The notes below the pieces were generated by a model that saw only the letters and a program-made list of their open reading frames with translations, was not told where the DNA came from and did no database searches. A stretch of 64,000 nucleotides of DNA from Leuctra nigra (lineage: Eukaryota > Arthropoda > Insecta > Plecoptera > Leuctridae): NCBI GenBank assembly GCA_934045905.1, contig OW203769.1, forward strand, positions 21,483,705 to 21,547,704. The letters run 5' to 3'. Shown here piece after piece: positions 40,101-46,400 of this stretch. The translations under genes and the position numbers were made by a program. Within the stretch, counting starts at the first letter, position 1. Every line of letters starts with the position of its first letter.

Positions 40101-40953
40101 AATAAATATGTAATAATTTGACTCTCGGACCCTGACCTGATATTCACAGAGCATTGAGAATATCTCCTCCTTCTTGTTATAATTCGGTGCCTTCTTCGAC
40201 AGAGCTCCGAGCGGTTTGCTTCCGGCCAAATCTTTGAACCAAGCTTCGATGGCCGTCTTGGTGCGTGGTGTGGCTGGCCAGAAGTTGTCCTTCGGGTTGA
40301 TCTGTTGTCGTTTCCGTCCCGAGTCCGGCAGCGTGTTGATCTCTTCCTTCTTGCTGAGAATGCCGTTGAAGTACGCACCAACCTGCGGGCAGTCGACGAT
40401 GTAACACTTGACGCAAGGCCATCTTTAATAGACTTAAATTACTCATCAGTCAACGAATATAATTCCTGTCTGTCTGTCGGACATCTCAATTCAGCCACTT
40501 TGGCCGTTGCTTGAGATAGGTATTCTTAATTTAGACTGGATACACAGGAGTTTACAATTTGGCTTTCACCAACACTGGTCTAAACTCAATTGTTGAATGT
40601 GGAATTCGGCTCTGCTGGCATGTTTAGCAGCCACTGGAATTGTATTACTTATATCCTACTACATAAATAACCAATTTGAACTGTATGGATTGGAATTACG
40701 ATTGGAGAAAGTTGGGTGATACCTAGGTAGGTACTATTTATTATACTTTGACATGACCAACCTTAGAAGCGGTAATGTTGCAGTTTCGGGCTGTGCCAAA
40801 CTCATCAGTGAGTTGAGGCATTGTTGCAAAGCCATGTTTGACATTAACAGTTGTCAGCTCGTCTTCTTTCTGTTTTACTTCTTGAGGGTAAACATCGGGC
40901 GGACCAAGTCGCGGCCGCTTCAGCGACCGTTTCTCGGGAGAAAATTTCATCAT
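907..40953 (-). CDS. MED12: Mediator complex subunit 12, 27 exons, 3' end outside window
   Basis: MED12 (kohtalo in Drosophila) is the large subunit of the Mediator CDK8 kinase module in the nucleus; it activates CDK8/cyclin C and links the module to core Mediator. Exons in transcript order: 40762-40953, 40137-40382, 37549-37654, 36286-36470, 35457-35752, 34618-34729, 32264-32415, 31396-31663, 30626-30869, 28139-28317, 27312-27506, 26654-26797, 24413-24569, 23537-23784, 22906-23035, 22010-22297, 20918-21223, 20288-20362, 20104-20214, 19282-19409, 18792-18994, 14422-14686, 6906-7161, 6262-6452, 2488-2672, 1732-2017, 907-1149. Every junction is GT-AG and phases agree, giving 5,391 nt (1,797 codons) without a stop. 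Two adjacent ATGs (40953, 40950) open the protein; [14 protein letters not shown] follows, as in vertebrate MED12. The last exon ends in a GTGAGT donor after the PPLPPEE block, so the glutamine-rich C-terminus lies left of position 1. Introns are full of transposons. Identity is secure; the 5' UTR was not located. Confidence 0.97.
2955..4851. mobile_element. hAT-type non-autonomous element with 8-bp target duplication
   Basis: Terminal inverted repeats read TAGGGTTGGGA at the left and TCCCAACCCTA at the right. The 8-bp sequence CTAATTAG is present at 2947-2954 and again at 4852-4859. An 8-bp duplication of the form nTnnnnAn is typical of hAT transposons. Both subterminal regions are built from short GACATCGAT / TTCGAT repeats. 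No transposase frame is seen. It lies in the MED12 intron between exons 24 and 25 and is itself interrupted by a TTA-flanked element at 3184-3735. Confidence 0.8.
3184..3735. mobile_element. TTA-flanked inverted-repeat element (PIF/Harbinger-like), nested
   Basis: The left end TACCCTGTTCTCACTAC and the right end, read in reverse, TACCCCGTTCCCACTAC form an imperfect terminal inverted repeat. Both are followed inward by repeated CAACTGCAGTTGA-like motifs. TTA flanks it at 3181-3183 and 3736-3738, the 3-bp duplication expected for PIF/Harbinger. It is inside the larger hAT-type element, so it inserted later. No protein is encoded. Confidence 0.65.
4979..6151. mobile_element. hAT-type non-autonomous element with 8-bp target duplication
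   Basis: Ends are TAGGGTTGGGCGAACC and GGTTCGCCCAACCCTA. ATTACAAC flanks it at 4971-4978 and 6152-6159. The subterminal regions are dense in CGAACC / GGTTCG repeats, a different internal motif from the neighbouring 2955-4851 element although the outer termini match. No transposase frame is visible. It lies in the same MED12 intron. Confidence 0.82.
8525..9042. repeat. 118-bp minisatellite, units with CCGGAAGTGACGTCA
   Basis: The sequence CCGGAAGTGACGTCA begins at 8525, 8643, 8761, 8879 and 8997, an exact 118-bp period. Units differ from each other by only a few bases. Each also holds GGCCGCCATTGTTAAAA just before the motif and CGGCTGTACCGATTGCAA after it. More diverged units extend left to about 7960, with TGACGTCA near 7976, 8100, 8366 and 8399. 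CCGGAAGT is an ETS-factor core and TGACGTCA is the full cAMP-response element; the two overlap here. Open frames across the array are by-products of repetition. Confidence 0.9.
9904..10092 (-). mobile_element. tRNA-derived SINE with 13-bp target duplication
   Basis: CCACTTCCAATTG occurs at 9891-9903 and 10093-10105, framing a 189-bp insertion. The minus strand contains a tRNA-like block (9932-10011) with TAGCTCAGTTGGTAGAGC (box A), an anticodon stem CTCGC/GTGAG and an acceptor stem GTCCGAT/GTCGGAT. A GAGAATGTAGGTTTCT...GGAAAACTTCCATGG segment lies at the other end. It sits inside the loop of the large hairpin at 9209-10487. Confidence 0.65.
10636..11124 (-). mobile_element. RTE-like LINE 3' fragment, antisense
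   Basis: The minus strand encodes about 106 residues matching the C-terminus of the LINE that follows on the plus strand: [40 protein letters not shown], then a 3' UTR ending near 10636. It is clearly diverged from the downstream copy, so it is a separate 5'-truncated insertion rather than an inverted half of the same event. An AT-rich tract (11125-11175) separates the two. Confidence 0.8.
11254..14370 (+). mobile_element. RTE-like non-LTR retrotransposon with full endonuclease-reverse transcriptase ORF
   Basis: One open frame runs from 11254 to the TAG at 14281-14283, roughly 1,000 codons. Counting from a GTG at 11302, an AP-endonuclease domain comes first (IGTLNIVTL near residue 35, [22 protein letters not shown] near 264). 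The reverse transcriptase follows with [12 protein letters not shown] (about 634), [13 protein letters not shown] (about 692) and YADDIV (about 728). The C-terminus has [11 protein letters not shown] and [10 protein letters not shown], as in many insect RTE-type proteins. There is no ATG before the endonuclease domain, so the start is lost, non-canonical or supplied from upstream. A short 3' UTR ends in an ATT repeat near 14370. Frame integrity suggests a fairly young copy. It lies in a MED12 intron, opposite in sense. Clade assignment (RTE versus Proto2) needs phylogeny. Confidence 0.88.
14422..18994 (-). CDS. MED12: MED12 exons 21-22
   Basis: Exon 21 (18792-18994) is a variable Gly/Ser/Asn-rich linker ending [11 protein letters not shown]. 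Exon 22 (14422-14686) resumes clear homology with [20 protein letters not shown] and [17 protein letters not shown]. Exon 21 ends in phase 2 and exon 22 accepts phase 2, so they join directly. An optional 39-nt exon between them (16165-16203) would also keep the frame. Confidence 0.92.
14687..16164. other. MED12 intron, one MITE, otherwise featureless
   Basis: Apart from the inverted-repeat element at 15103-15318, I see AT-rich sequence with repeated TGTACATTAGTCTA-like words near 15313-15370 and no supportable gene. A 123-codon frame at 15603-15974 has no recognisable domain and no splice context. Confidence 0.5.
15103..15318. mobile_element. Short inverted-repeat MITE, family M copy 1
   Basis: Ends TGTACACTCAACAAATGA and TGATTTGTTGGATGTACA are inverted. 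The core contains GATAATAACAAGGATTG and GACCAGCAGCCAATC. The same core recurs at 20621-20851, 21721-21936 and 46596-46816, defining a non-coding family of about 215-230 bp. Confidence 0.65.
16165..16203 (-). CDS. MED12: Candidate MED12 cassette microexon (39 nt)
   Basis: Reading the minus strand, this 39-nt segment is preceded by TTTGCAG and followed by GTCAGT. It is phase 2 at both ends, matching the phase of the exons on either side, and encodes 13 residues ([13 protein letters not shown]) plus the split codon. It sits in the low-complexity linker where MED12 proteins vary. The splice sites are good, but the exon has no homology support and could be chance, so it is offered as an alternative exon only. 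Confidence 0.4.
16675..17122. repeat. Inverted repeat with 60-bp arms
   Basis: Arms at 16675-16734 and 17063-17122 are near-perfect reverse complements (outer end CAGAGCGAATGGAAATCACA). The 328-bp loop has no open frame of note. It is probably a foldback-type element. A hAT-type element starts 24 bp to the right. Confidence 0.75.
17147..17867. mobile_element. hAT-type non-autonomous element with 8-bp target duplication
   Basis: Ends TAGAGATACGGAAATTT and AAATTTCCGTATCTCTA are inverted. GCCATGAC flanks it at 17139-17146 and 17868-17875. The interior is rich in GCATTAATT repeats and has no transposase frame. Confidence 0.82.
18591..18746. repeat. Foldback inverted repeat
   Basis: TCATGGAAATATATTC and GAATATATTTCCATGA are the outer arms, continuing inward through AACGCTCCTT / AGGAGCG, with a short loop. 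It ends about 45 bp before MED12 exon 21 on the plus-strand map. No coding content. Confidence 0.65.
19282..24569 (-). CDS. MED12: MED12 exons 13-20: conserved middle region
   Basis: Exon 13 (24413-24569) encodes [20 protein letters not shown] followed by [11 protein letters not shown]. Exon 14 (23537-23784) has [13 protein letters not shown] and [20 protein letters not shown]. Exon 15 (22906-23035) has [15 protein letters not shown] and [18 protein letters not shown]. Exon 16 (22010-22297) has [12 protein letters not shown] and [18 protein letters not shown]. Exon 17 (20918-21223) has [26 protein letters not shown] and [16 protein letters not shown]. Exons 18 and 19 are small (75 and 111 nt) and carry [18 protein letters not shown] and [15 protein letters not shown]. 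Exon 20 (19282-19409) has [18 protein letters not shown]. Each block is colinear with vertebrate MED12, so no exon appears to be missing here. Confidence 0.95.
19727..20035. repeat. Two direct copies of a SINE-associated segment
   Basis: GAGAATGTAGGTTTCTGTG followed by AAAACTTCCATGGAGTCAGG occurs at about 19729-19770 and again at 19961-20001. The same words, inverted, flank the tRNA-like block at 9904-10092. This suggests two degraded copies of the same SINE family in the intron between MED12 exons 19 and 20. Confidence 0.55.
20621..20851. mobile_element. Short inverted-repeat MITE, family M copy 2
   Basis: TAGGTACCTACACCTGAAC opens and GTTCGAGTGTAGGTACCTA closes the element. The core reads GATTGGCTGCTGGTC, the reverse complement of the core in copy 1, so this copy is inverted relative to 15103-15318. 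It ends 67 bp before MED12 exon 17. Confidence 0.6.
21361..21509. repeat. Palindromic element in MED12 intron 16
   Basis: GGATTAAGTTAA near 21381 and TTAACTTAATCC near 21475 are inverted, and the outer words GGCCGGGTTGGAC and GTCCTACGGCC also pair imperfectly. GCCCGGTTGCACCAT at 49535 has a similar start. No coding content. Confidence 0.5.
21721..21936. mobile_element. Short inverted-repeat MITE, family M copy 3
   Basis: Ends TGTACACTCAGCCAAACA and TGTTTGGCCGAGTGTACA are inverted. The core has CTAGTAGGTGACCTCA, GATAATAACATG and GACCAGCAGTCAATC, shared with the copy at 46596-46816. Confidence 0.7.
22298..22905. other. MED12 intron 15, short GAT microsatellite only
   Basis: AT-rich intron. 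A GAT tract lies near 22671-22685. I see no gene or clear transposon. Confidence 0.5.
24627..25457. mobile_element. hAT-type element whose right target duplication is split by a later insertion
   Basis: Ends TAGAGCCAAGATTATATGGT and ACCATATAATCTTGGCTCTA are perfect inverted repeats of 20 bp. Left of it stands CTTATGCA (24619-24626). Right of it stands CTTA (25458-25461), then the 25462-26151 element, then TATGCA. Removing that neighbour with one TA restores CTTATGCA. Subterminal regions are full of CGCGAAAT / AAACGAAAT words. No transposase frame. In MED12 intron 12. Confidence 0.8.
25462..26151. mobile_element. TA-inserting inverted-repeat element (mariner/pogo-like MITE)
   Basis: Ends CCGTATTAACTCGTGTATAA and TTATACACGAGTTAATACGG are perfect inverted repeats with TA on each side (25460-25461 and 26152-26153). 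The word GCGTCTTATACACG is repeated internally near both ends (about 25524, 26051 and 26127). Termini of this kind with a TA duplication point to Tc1/mariner or pogo relatives. No transposase is encoded. Confidence 0.78.
26654..34729 (-). CDS. MED12: MED12 exons 6-12: LCEWAV-type core segment
   Basis: Exon 6 (34618-34729) encodes [14 protein letters not shown]. Exon 7 (32264-32415) has LECPTALVW and [17 protein letters not shown]. Exon 8 (31396-31663) has [20 protein letters not shown]. Exon 9 (30626-30869) has [20 protein letters not shown] and [13 protein letters not shown], the LCEWAV signature region of metazoan MED12, followed by an acidic and serine-rich stretch. Exon 10 (28139-28317) has [20 protein letters not shown] and a His-rich tail. 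Exons 11 and 12 are acidic, poorly conserved linkers until [12 protein letters not shown] at the end of exon 12. Intron 6 holds a truncated LINE copy (32592-34485). The intron after exon 12 of the list holds nothing of this gene. Confidence 0.94.
28882..29322. repeat. Long foldback palindrome (about 440 bp) in MED12 intron 9
   Basis: CAAGTCACTTAGATGTCAAT at the left is matched in reverse complement at 29303-29322, and the pairing continues inward for roughly 190 bp through TAACGAGTTCAGTAAAA, TCGCGAAATAACAGAAATTG, TACAATTGGCATATTTCAT (with one change) and GAAAACGAG. A short spacer remains near 29060-29120. If transcribed within the MED12 pre-mRNA, this would form a very long hairpin. Confidence 0.82.
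29566..30126 (-). mobile_element. RTE-like LINE 3' fragment
   Basis: The minus strand encodes about 166 residues of the LINE C-terminus: [49 protein letters not shown] and [10 protein letters not shown], then an acidic tail. A 3' UTR follows with the GGAACC-type end and ATT tail near 29566. It is truncated at its 5' side near 30126. The gene-sense strand of MED12 is the same. Confidence 0.82.
32592..34485 (-). mobile_element. 5'-truncated copy of the two-ORF LINE, nearly identical to 56560-58461
   Basis: The minus strand reproduces the last two-thirds of the ORF2 found at 55384-58320, including the RT core and the 3' ATT tail. In the stretches compared by eye the two copies are identical apart from one G-to-T change. 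That change turns the glutamate codon after FDG into a stop near 33709, splitting the frame into 33704-34324 and 32729-33634. Truncation lies near 34485. Such similarity means recent insertion into MED12 intron 6, in the gene's own sense. Confidence 0.9.
35131..35400. repeat. Foldback palindrome (270 bp) in MED12 intron 5
   Basis: TTCCCATACTTCGCATCGAA and TTCGATGCGAAGTATGGGAA are exact reverse complements. Pairing continues through GAAAGCGAA words, GGTAGCCATTTTGCGAAA and GGACGATTTCC...GTTTACATTC. The loop is only about 40 bp. Non-coding foldback element. Confidence 0.8.
35457..40953 (-). CDS. MED12: MED12 exons 1-5: N-terminal kinase-activating segment
   Basis: Exon 1 encodes 64 residues with [16 protein letters not shown]. 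This is the N-terminal region that in human MED12 contacts cyclin C/CDK8, and the glycine matching human G44 is kept here as G41. Exon 2 (40137-40382) carries [20 protein letters not shown] and the [11 protein letters not shown] block. Exon 3 (37549-37654) encodes [16 protein letters not shown], matching the human VPVMRAAWLIKM segment. Exon 4 (36286-36470) has [16 protein letters not shown]. Exon 5 (35457-35752) has the [15 protein letters not shown] helix and the [17 protein letters not shown] helix, then a Pro/Ser-rich linker. Phases across exons 1-5 are 0, 0, 1, 0, 2. Confidence 0.95.
36471..37548. other. MED12 intron 3, nothing recognised
   Basis: AT-rich intron sequence of about 1.1 kb. 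A 107-codon minus frame at 36861-37184 shows no domain or splice support. No terminal repeats were found by eye. Confidence 0.45.
37752..38335 (-). mobile_element. Decayed LINE 3' fragment of a third family
   Basis: The minus strand encodes [20 protein letters not shown] then RRVTGKL upstream, and [19 protein letters not shown] in a second frame (37839-38138). Both are typical of the thumb/C-terminal region of Jockey/CR1-group reverse transcriptases. The two parts are out of frame. An ATT-type tail at about 37752-37772 marks the 3' end. It sits in MED12 intron 2. Confidence 0.7.
38589..39226. mobile_element. Tigger/pogo-like MITE with TA target site
   Basis: Ends CAGTAAACCCTCATTATTTC and the reverse complement of GAATTAACGAGGGTTTACTG match closely. 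TA flanks both sides (38587-38588 and 39227-39228). Words of the form AATTCGAACT recur inside. The CAGT...ACTG ends with a TA duplication are characteristic of pogo/Tigger elements. No transposase frame. Confidence 0.82.
39451..39944. mobile_element. hAT-type non-autonomous element with 8-bp target duplication
   Basis: Ends TAGGGGTGTTCAACGATTA and TAATCGTGAACATCCCTA are inverted with few mismatches. ATATTTAG flanks it at 39443-39450 and 39945-39952. The interior is rich in AATCGATT words. It lies in MED12 intron 2. Confidence 0.78.
40007..40080 (-). mobile_element. tRNA-like SINE relic
   Basis: The minus strand has AAGCTCAGTTGGTTGAGC (box A-like), an anticodon stem CTCAC with loop CTGGCAA, and a degenerate T-arm. 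It resembles the tRNA-like part of 9904-10092 (loop CCGGCAA, anticodon GGC in both). It ends 57 bp before MED12 exon 2. It is too degenerate to be a working tRNA gene. Confidence 0.5.
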
Positions 40954-41787
40954 GGCGATGCTGGAAGAACAGATTGAGTATAAATTACACCAAATAACAA
41001 CAGAAAGCCAACTAATGCTCAATTTATACTACAGCCTACTATTAAAATTGCATGTATTTTATAAAAACAAATAAACAGGGCTAAGAGGAATTAGGAACAG
41101 TGAAAGAAAACCAGCCAAGATGTATACTTATTAACATACCTATAATAAAATGTGGACACTATGTCCTTATAACTGAAGTTAAAACATTATGGTCGTCAAA
41201 TTAAATGCATAGTTCCATCAAATGCATTATACAGTGAATAAATAACAGCAAAATATACGAACGTCAAAACTTGGACGCCATTGCTTGCCACTCTTCACAA
41301 AATCACTCTTCATTCATGTAACCAACTGCAAAAATGAAAACCGCTAAAAGTGAAATGTTGTGTTCGTTGTGTTAAGCAAACGTGTAAAGAAATAGAATCG
41401 CTACATGTTAATTCTAATATATATTTAATTTATTAATCATATAAAATAAGAATTATAATAAGAATTGATTATAATGATCTAGTGACAATTTTGTTAAGTT
41501 TGATGAAATTATCGACTTGCTTCATGGAGCGAGCGATGATCCTGTTTTGTGGCTAACTTCAGATTACACACGCACCGAGACTGTGATTGTCAGATTGAAT
41601 AGTTTGACATTTAGACAAGATAAGCCTTAAATTCAACATACCTAGTAGTAAATTACCACGAAATCAATATGTATAGAAATTCTTCAACATTGGTACTCAA
41701 TGTAATGAATTGACAATATGTAGGGCAGTGAAACATAGTATATTTAACTCTAGTCGGCAGTACCAATCTCAACACTACGCAGCTGAA
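40954..41787. promoter_or_regulatory. Shared upstream region of MED12 and the GULO-like gene
   Basis: 834 bp separate the divergent start codons of MED12 (40953, minus) and the GULO-like gene (41788, plus). Both promoters and any 5' non-coding exons must lie here or start here. No TATA box or initiator could be fixed by eye. The plus-strand reading frame is open back to a TTG at 41710, and TATGTAG at 41717-41723 could act as a splice acceptor for an upstream exon. Confidence 0.35.
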
Positions 41788-43134
41788 ATGAAGTTCCTCG
41801 ATAGGTCTCAGTACCCTATTCACAATAAAGAGCTGGTGAGAATCGTTGCTCAGGCCAAAGAAAACAGTTTGCGAATAAAATACACCGGAGGCTCATTTCC
41901 AGTCAATTCTGACAATGCGGAAGTCATCATCTCGCTCAATTCCATGAAACGACTCTTATCGTACGATCCTCTGCAGAACACTATCACAGTAGAACCAGGA
42001 ATCACATTAAAAGATCTAGTGGCTCGAATGACTTACCTTGATTACACATTGGATCTGTATGGAACAATACCGAACATGACCGTTTCCGATGCCATTAACG
42101 TAGGACTGATAGGATCAAATGGAACTATCAGCCATTGCTTAAAGAGCTGTGAAGTCATTCTTCCAGATTCTAAAGTACAAGAATGGTCCTGGCCAATCGC
42201 AGAACATATTCCAGACTCCAACATGCACATCCGACGAGACGAGAGTTTTCTTCCTTCACTACAAACTCTTGTCTGTGGACTCGGTACAGTCGGTGTTGTC
42301 GTTAAAGCCACTTTGAATTGCGTACCAAATAAATATGCACAAGAAATGATCTACGATGTATCGATAGAAGAATTTATTGGAAATATAAACCGTCTCTCTG
42401 CATCCATGTTCATCAACGCCAGCTGGTTCCCACTGTTTGACAAAGTTCTCGTTACGAACGGCACTCTGATTCGGTTGCGCCTGGCGGAGTTCCAACCGAC
42501 TTGGAAGTATTATCTGGAGCACTTCTGTTGGGGCTTACATTGGATCGCACGCAGCATTAGTCCGTGCCTGGCATGGTACTTCACAGGCCACGCCGGGTTT
42601 CTCTCTTACACACAGTTCGCGCTCATGAGCCTCGCCAGCGCATTACGCACCACTTATTGCTACAAGCCGCAGACTTTCATCTCCGTACGCAAATACTGCC
42701 GAGGAATCAAGTGGGCGTTTCCTCTCGACAAGCTTGACTTGGTTGCAAAGAGCATAGAGAAGTGGTCGAAGAATTACCCTCACCTCTGTTCGACTCCGGT
42801 CTCCATCAGTTTGCAGACGCATGACAAGTTCGAAGTCCGTCGGCCGTTTCTTTGTCCTTATTCCGACAAGCAGACGTTCACGATCTGGACTGATTGGTTT
42901 AGCAGTGCGAGCATCCACACAGAGTTCTCTGCTCCGATGGCAGAGCTGGAAGCTGTTCTTCAGAAATGTGGTGGCAGGAAATGCTGGTCTGCTGGGCCGA
43001 TCTACGCCTCCACTTTAATCGGAAAGATGTACCCGGGTTATAGGCACTGGTGTGAGACGAGAACAATTCTTGATCCCAAGTCAATATTTAGAAGTGCTTA
43101 TATGGAAGGTGATGTGATTGGAGAAAAATATTAG
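41788..43134 (+). CDS. L-gulonolactone oxidase-like flavoprotein (VAO/ALO family), key histidines missing
   Basis: An uninterrupted 448-residue frame. The first in-frame ATG is 41788 (MKFLDRSQYP); the frame is also open upstream to 41710 without an ATG. It aligns along its length with vertebrate GULO, the FAD enzyme that makes ascorbate from L-gulono-1,4-lactone. Visible are the N-terminal FAD-binding half (RIKYTGGSFPVN at 29-40, SLNSMKRLLSYDPLQNTITV and EPGITLKDL), the CGLGTVGVVVKATLNCVP segment, and the C-terminal ALO half ending GKMYPGYRHWCETRTILDP. The GGGHS motif whose histidine binds FAD covalently in rat GULO reads GGSFP here. The family's SGTHNTG reads IGSNGTI, and the HWAK motif reads CWSA (399-402). 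It may therefore be a non-covalent flavoprotein or a non-catalytic relative. A hydrophobic stretch near 240-275 corresponds to the GULO membrane region. AATAAA lies 49 nt after the stop. Confidence 0.85.
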   Translation: MKFLDRSQYPIHNKELVRIVAQAKENSLRIKYTGGSFPVNSDNAEVIISLNSMKRLLSYDPLQNTITVEPGITLKDLVARMTYLDYTLDLYGTIPNMTVSDAINVGLIGSNGTISHCLKSCEVILPDSKVQEWSWPIAEHIPDSNMHIRRDESFLPSLQTLVCGLGTVGVVVKATLNCVPNKYAQEMIYDVSIEEFIGNINRLSASMFINASWFPLFDKVLVTNGTLIRLRLAEFQPTWKYYLEHFCWGLHWIARSISPCLAWYFTGHAGFLSYTQFALMSLASALRTTYCYKPQTFISVRKYCRGIKWAFPLDKLDLVAKSIEKWSKNYPHLCSTPVSISLQTHDKFEVRRPFLCPYSDKQTFTIWTDWFSSASIHTEFSAPMAELEAVLQKCGGRKCWSAGPIYASTLIGKMYPGYRHWCETRTILDPKSIFRSAYMEGDVIGEKY

Positions 43135-43182
43135 TTTGCATCTAAAATCATTGAATCAATAGTAACCTACCTAAAAGAAAGT

Positions 43183-43188
43183 AATAAA
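43183..43188 (+). terminator. Poly(A) signal AATAAA of the GULO-like gene
   Basis: A canonical AATAAA stands 49 nt downstream of the TAG at 43132-43134 and 284 nt before the next gene's start codon. It is the only canonical hexamer seen in this short gap near the stop. Confidence 0.55.
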
Positions 43189-43472
43189 ATGTTAATTTCA
43201 ATCACTAGTTTTTGTCCATGATCCCTCTCCCATTAATATTAAAGGTGATATTTAAATTTCGGAAATGTAGCTAGTAAAGCAGCATATGTGGTTTTGAATT
43301 TCTCAAATATTTATAAGAATTTTTGAAATTCAAATAAAGCCGCCGAATCGTCAGCCCTCTCCCATTGGTCAACTCCAAGGTCACTCACCACTGGCTGGCC
43401 CTCACGCCTGTCAAAAAGTAGTTGTTTATTGATTTCTGCTGAAGTGAATAATTTTTAATTAACAATAACATT

Positions 43473-46400
43473 ATGAACCGTTTACAATTATGTCGATTGT
43501 GTGCAATGAAAAAAGACAATTTAATTGATATATTTGCAAAAAGTGTGCTTGAATTGAATATCTCGTCCAAGATTGCAAAATGCTTGCATATTAATGTAAG
43601 TGAGGTTATGCTAATAAGCTGTCAAGTTTATGATTTTTCTAATTTTCATCCTTTCCCGTGTAATTTTTAATATTTTTATTTGATTGTTTCTAAAGGTATG
43701 CCCCGAAGATGTTTTACCCCAAACAGTTTGCAATGAATGTAATTTAAAACTAGAAAATAGTTTTGACTTTTTGGAGTCCAGCTCTCGGGCACAAATAACG
43801 CTGCAGAAAAGTTATGAACACAGTAAGAAGGTAAGAGCTGTAAAGTAAGAGATATGCCTTAATCCTGGCAGTGTCTTGCTGTCACATCAATTATCGTACC
43901 ATTCACTACACATTTATGTTGACATTGCAGGCTGCAACTAAAAACAAAAGTGCTTATAAACTTGGCACGAGAATTAAAAGAATACCAAAGAAATATACAC
44001 CACCTATTAAATGTAGAATTGTTAATACATCAACACCAGAGATGAGGAAATCAGACGTATATGTCGAATGTTTGAACACTTTGTCTGAAACTGATGACAA
44101 AAGAGTGACTGCAGTGAAGAAAGCAAAAAAGCGAAAGAATACTGGGGCGAGAATCAGACTGGAAAAGATCTACTCATGGCAATGCACGGATTGTGCGGAG
44201 ATTATGAAAACACCACAGGGCTTGAAGGAGCATCACAGTAAAGAACACAATCAGGCGGTGCATTACCAGTGCAACGAGTGCGCTAAAATCTACACGGAGT
44301 ACAAAAAGTTCAGTCGTCACGTCAGGCTTCACCGGAACAGAAACAAGTTTCAGTAAGTTAGCGCTCGGCCATTTTAGCAAATTGAGAGAGATACATTGTT
44401 TCATAAGTGGGTGTAACTTTGATAGGATATACACAATGATCAGTCTGATTGTATATTAGTAGCACTTTTCATTTTGCTTCATACCTTGTTAATTAGGTGC
44501 CGGTTATTCAACAAAACCGCACAAAACTACTATGACATTTCACAAATTACTAAGTGCCCATCACAAATTTGCTTAATCAAAGAGAAAGAAAAAATATACC
44601 GACATTATTATCATTAATACTTTTTTTAAATTATTACTTTTTAGTTTTTCTCTGTTGCAACTTGTAACACATTTTACAAGTTTTTGCACAATTTTGCACA
44701 ACAACACATTTTTGCATATTTTTAAAATTAAATTTCATATGGCACCCAGCAAGGCAAGAAAATATACTATTTTTCATCAAAAATCAACTCTTTTTGATTA
44801 ATTAACAAAGTTAATAATTAAAACAAGTGATAACCCTAAGTTTGTCTTTTATCTAATCACGATTAAAATTTCAAATCATTTCGTCAACCCATTTTGTCTC
44901 CAATCGTATCCAAAAAAGTGACTGCAACAAGCGGCAAAATCGCTTGCACTTGCACCACCTTAATAATTCATCAAACTTGTAATAATAAAAAGTTATCTCT
45001 ACATGAATGTAACTGTTCTGCTGGCAGATGTCCTGAGTGCAGCAAATCGTTTGCCACGAAGCAATCCCTCGAGTCTCACGCAACGTACCACTCGACGGAA
45101 CGGCCTCACGCCTGTCCAGAGTGCGGAAAGACGTTCCGGCAGCGCGGGTCGCTCTACGTTCACCGGCGGTCGCATCAGACGGACGTCAAGCAGTTCACAT
45201 GTTCCGCTTGCAACAAGCAGTAAGTTGGAAAGTGTCTGGGAGACTTGCCCTGCGGAAAACACTATCCCCATAAAAAAACACTCCGTGTAAAAATACCAGC
45301 CAAGTCTCTTCAACTATAAAAAAATAGAAGAAATATAAAAATTCAGCACTGAAAAGTAGTGATATCAAAAAATGAGCCAAGTCAAAACTTAATTTTAAAA
45401 ACCAAAATATACTTGGCGCATCGTGTATATAAATAGTATAGAAGCATATGCCAAAAATCAAATGTACCTAAATATATATAATATACCTATAATGCCCTTA
45501 AAAACGATGCGCCAAGTATATTTTGGTTTTTAAAATTAAGTTTTGACTTGGCTCATTTTTTGATATCACTACTTTTCAGTGCTGAATTTTTATATTTCTT
45601 CTATTTTTTTTATAGTTGAAGAGACTTGGCTGGTATTTTTACACGGAGTGTTTTTTTTATGGGGATATCACTTATTTTTTTAGTTTATTTACACAACTTG
45701 TAACACAACGGAGCAACAATGACTAAATACTTTTAAAAAATACGCCATTTCCGAATTGGTTAATACGAAAAATTGTGTTTGGTGCTCAATATACCTAAGC
45801 TTAAAGTGATATTCCATGAAGAATTGCATCTGGAATTTTGATCTGGAATCAAAATAATCGAAAAATCTTATAAAAAAACACCCTGCGGGCCATCAATTGG
45901 AAGGCTGTTTGATTCAGTTTGTTCAATTTAGAGCCCCTCTGAATTACTTTAAAATTGTTGAAATTCTAAAAAACGCTCTGCGGGACAAAAACTGGGGAAC
46001 TTCATCAAAATGTAAAATAAACTAGTCATGCAATTTATTATTATCGAGATTTTATATTTGATTGCCGAAACTGCAGCTTCTATTATTATCTAATTTATCA
46101 ATTTTTGGGAAATTGGCTCCTTGACCAAAAAAGGTTGCCGACCCCTGTCATAGATGATGTTTTCTTTTGTTTATGCTCCATGTGATGCTGCACGACATTT
46201 AAACAGACTAGTTTCTGCATCTTCCGGCGATGGCGATTATTCCAAATTATTCAGAGTAAAAACAACCTTTTGCAAGTTGGGAGAGTTGAAAACAAATGTT
46301 GTCTTGGATCTTTATTAGATTGCTGTCACGTCATGGGCTAGAGGCCCACGTGAAGACTCATTCGGGTGCGCGTGAGTTCACGTGCGAACTATGTGGAAGC

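Noticed and set aside
41710..41787. Start of the GULO-like protein at 41710
   Set aside because: The codon at 41710 is TTG, not ATG. The first in-frame ATG is 41788 and already gives the expected N-terminal domain boundary.
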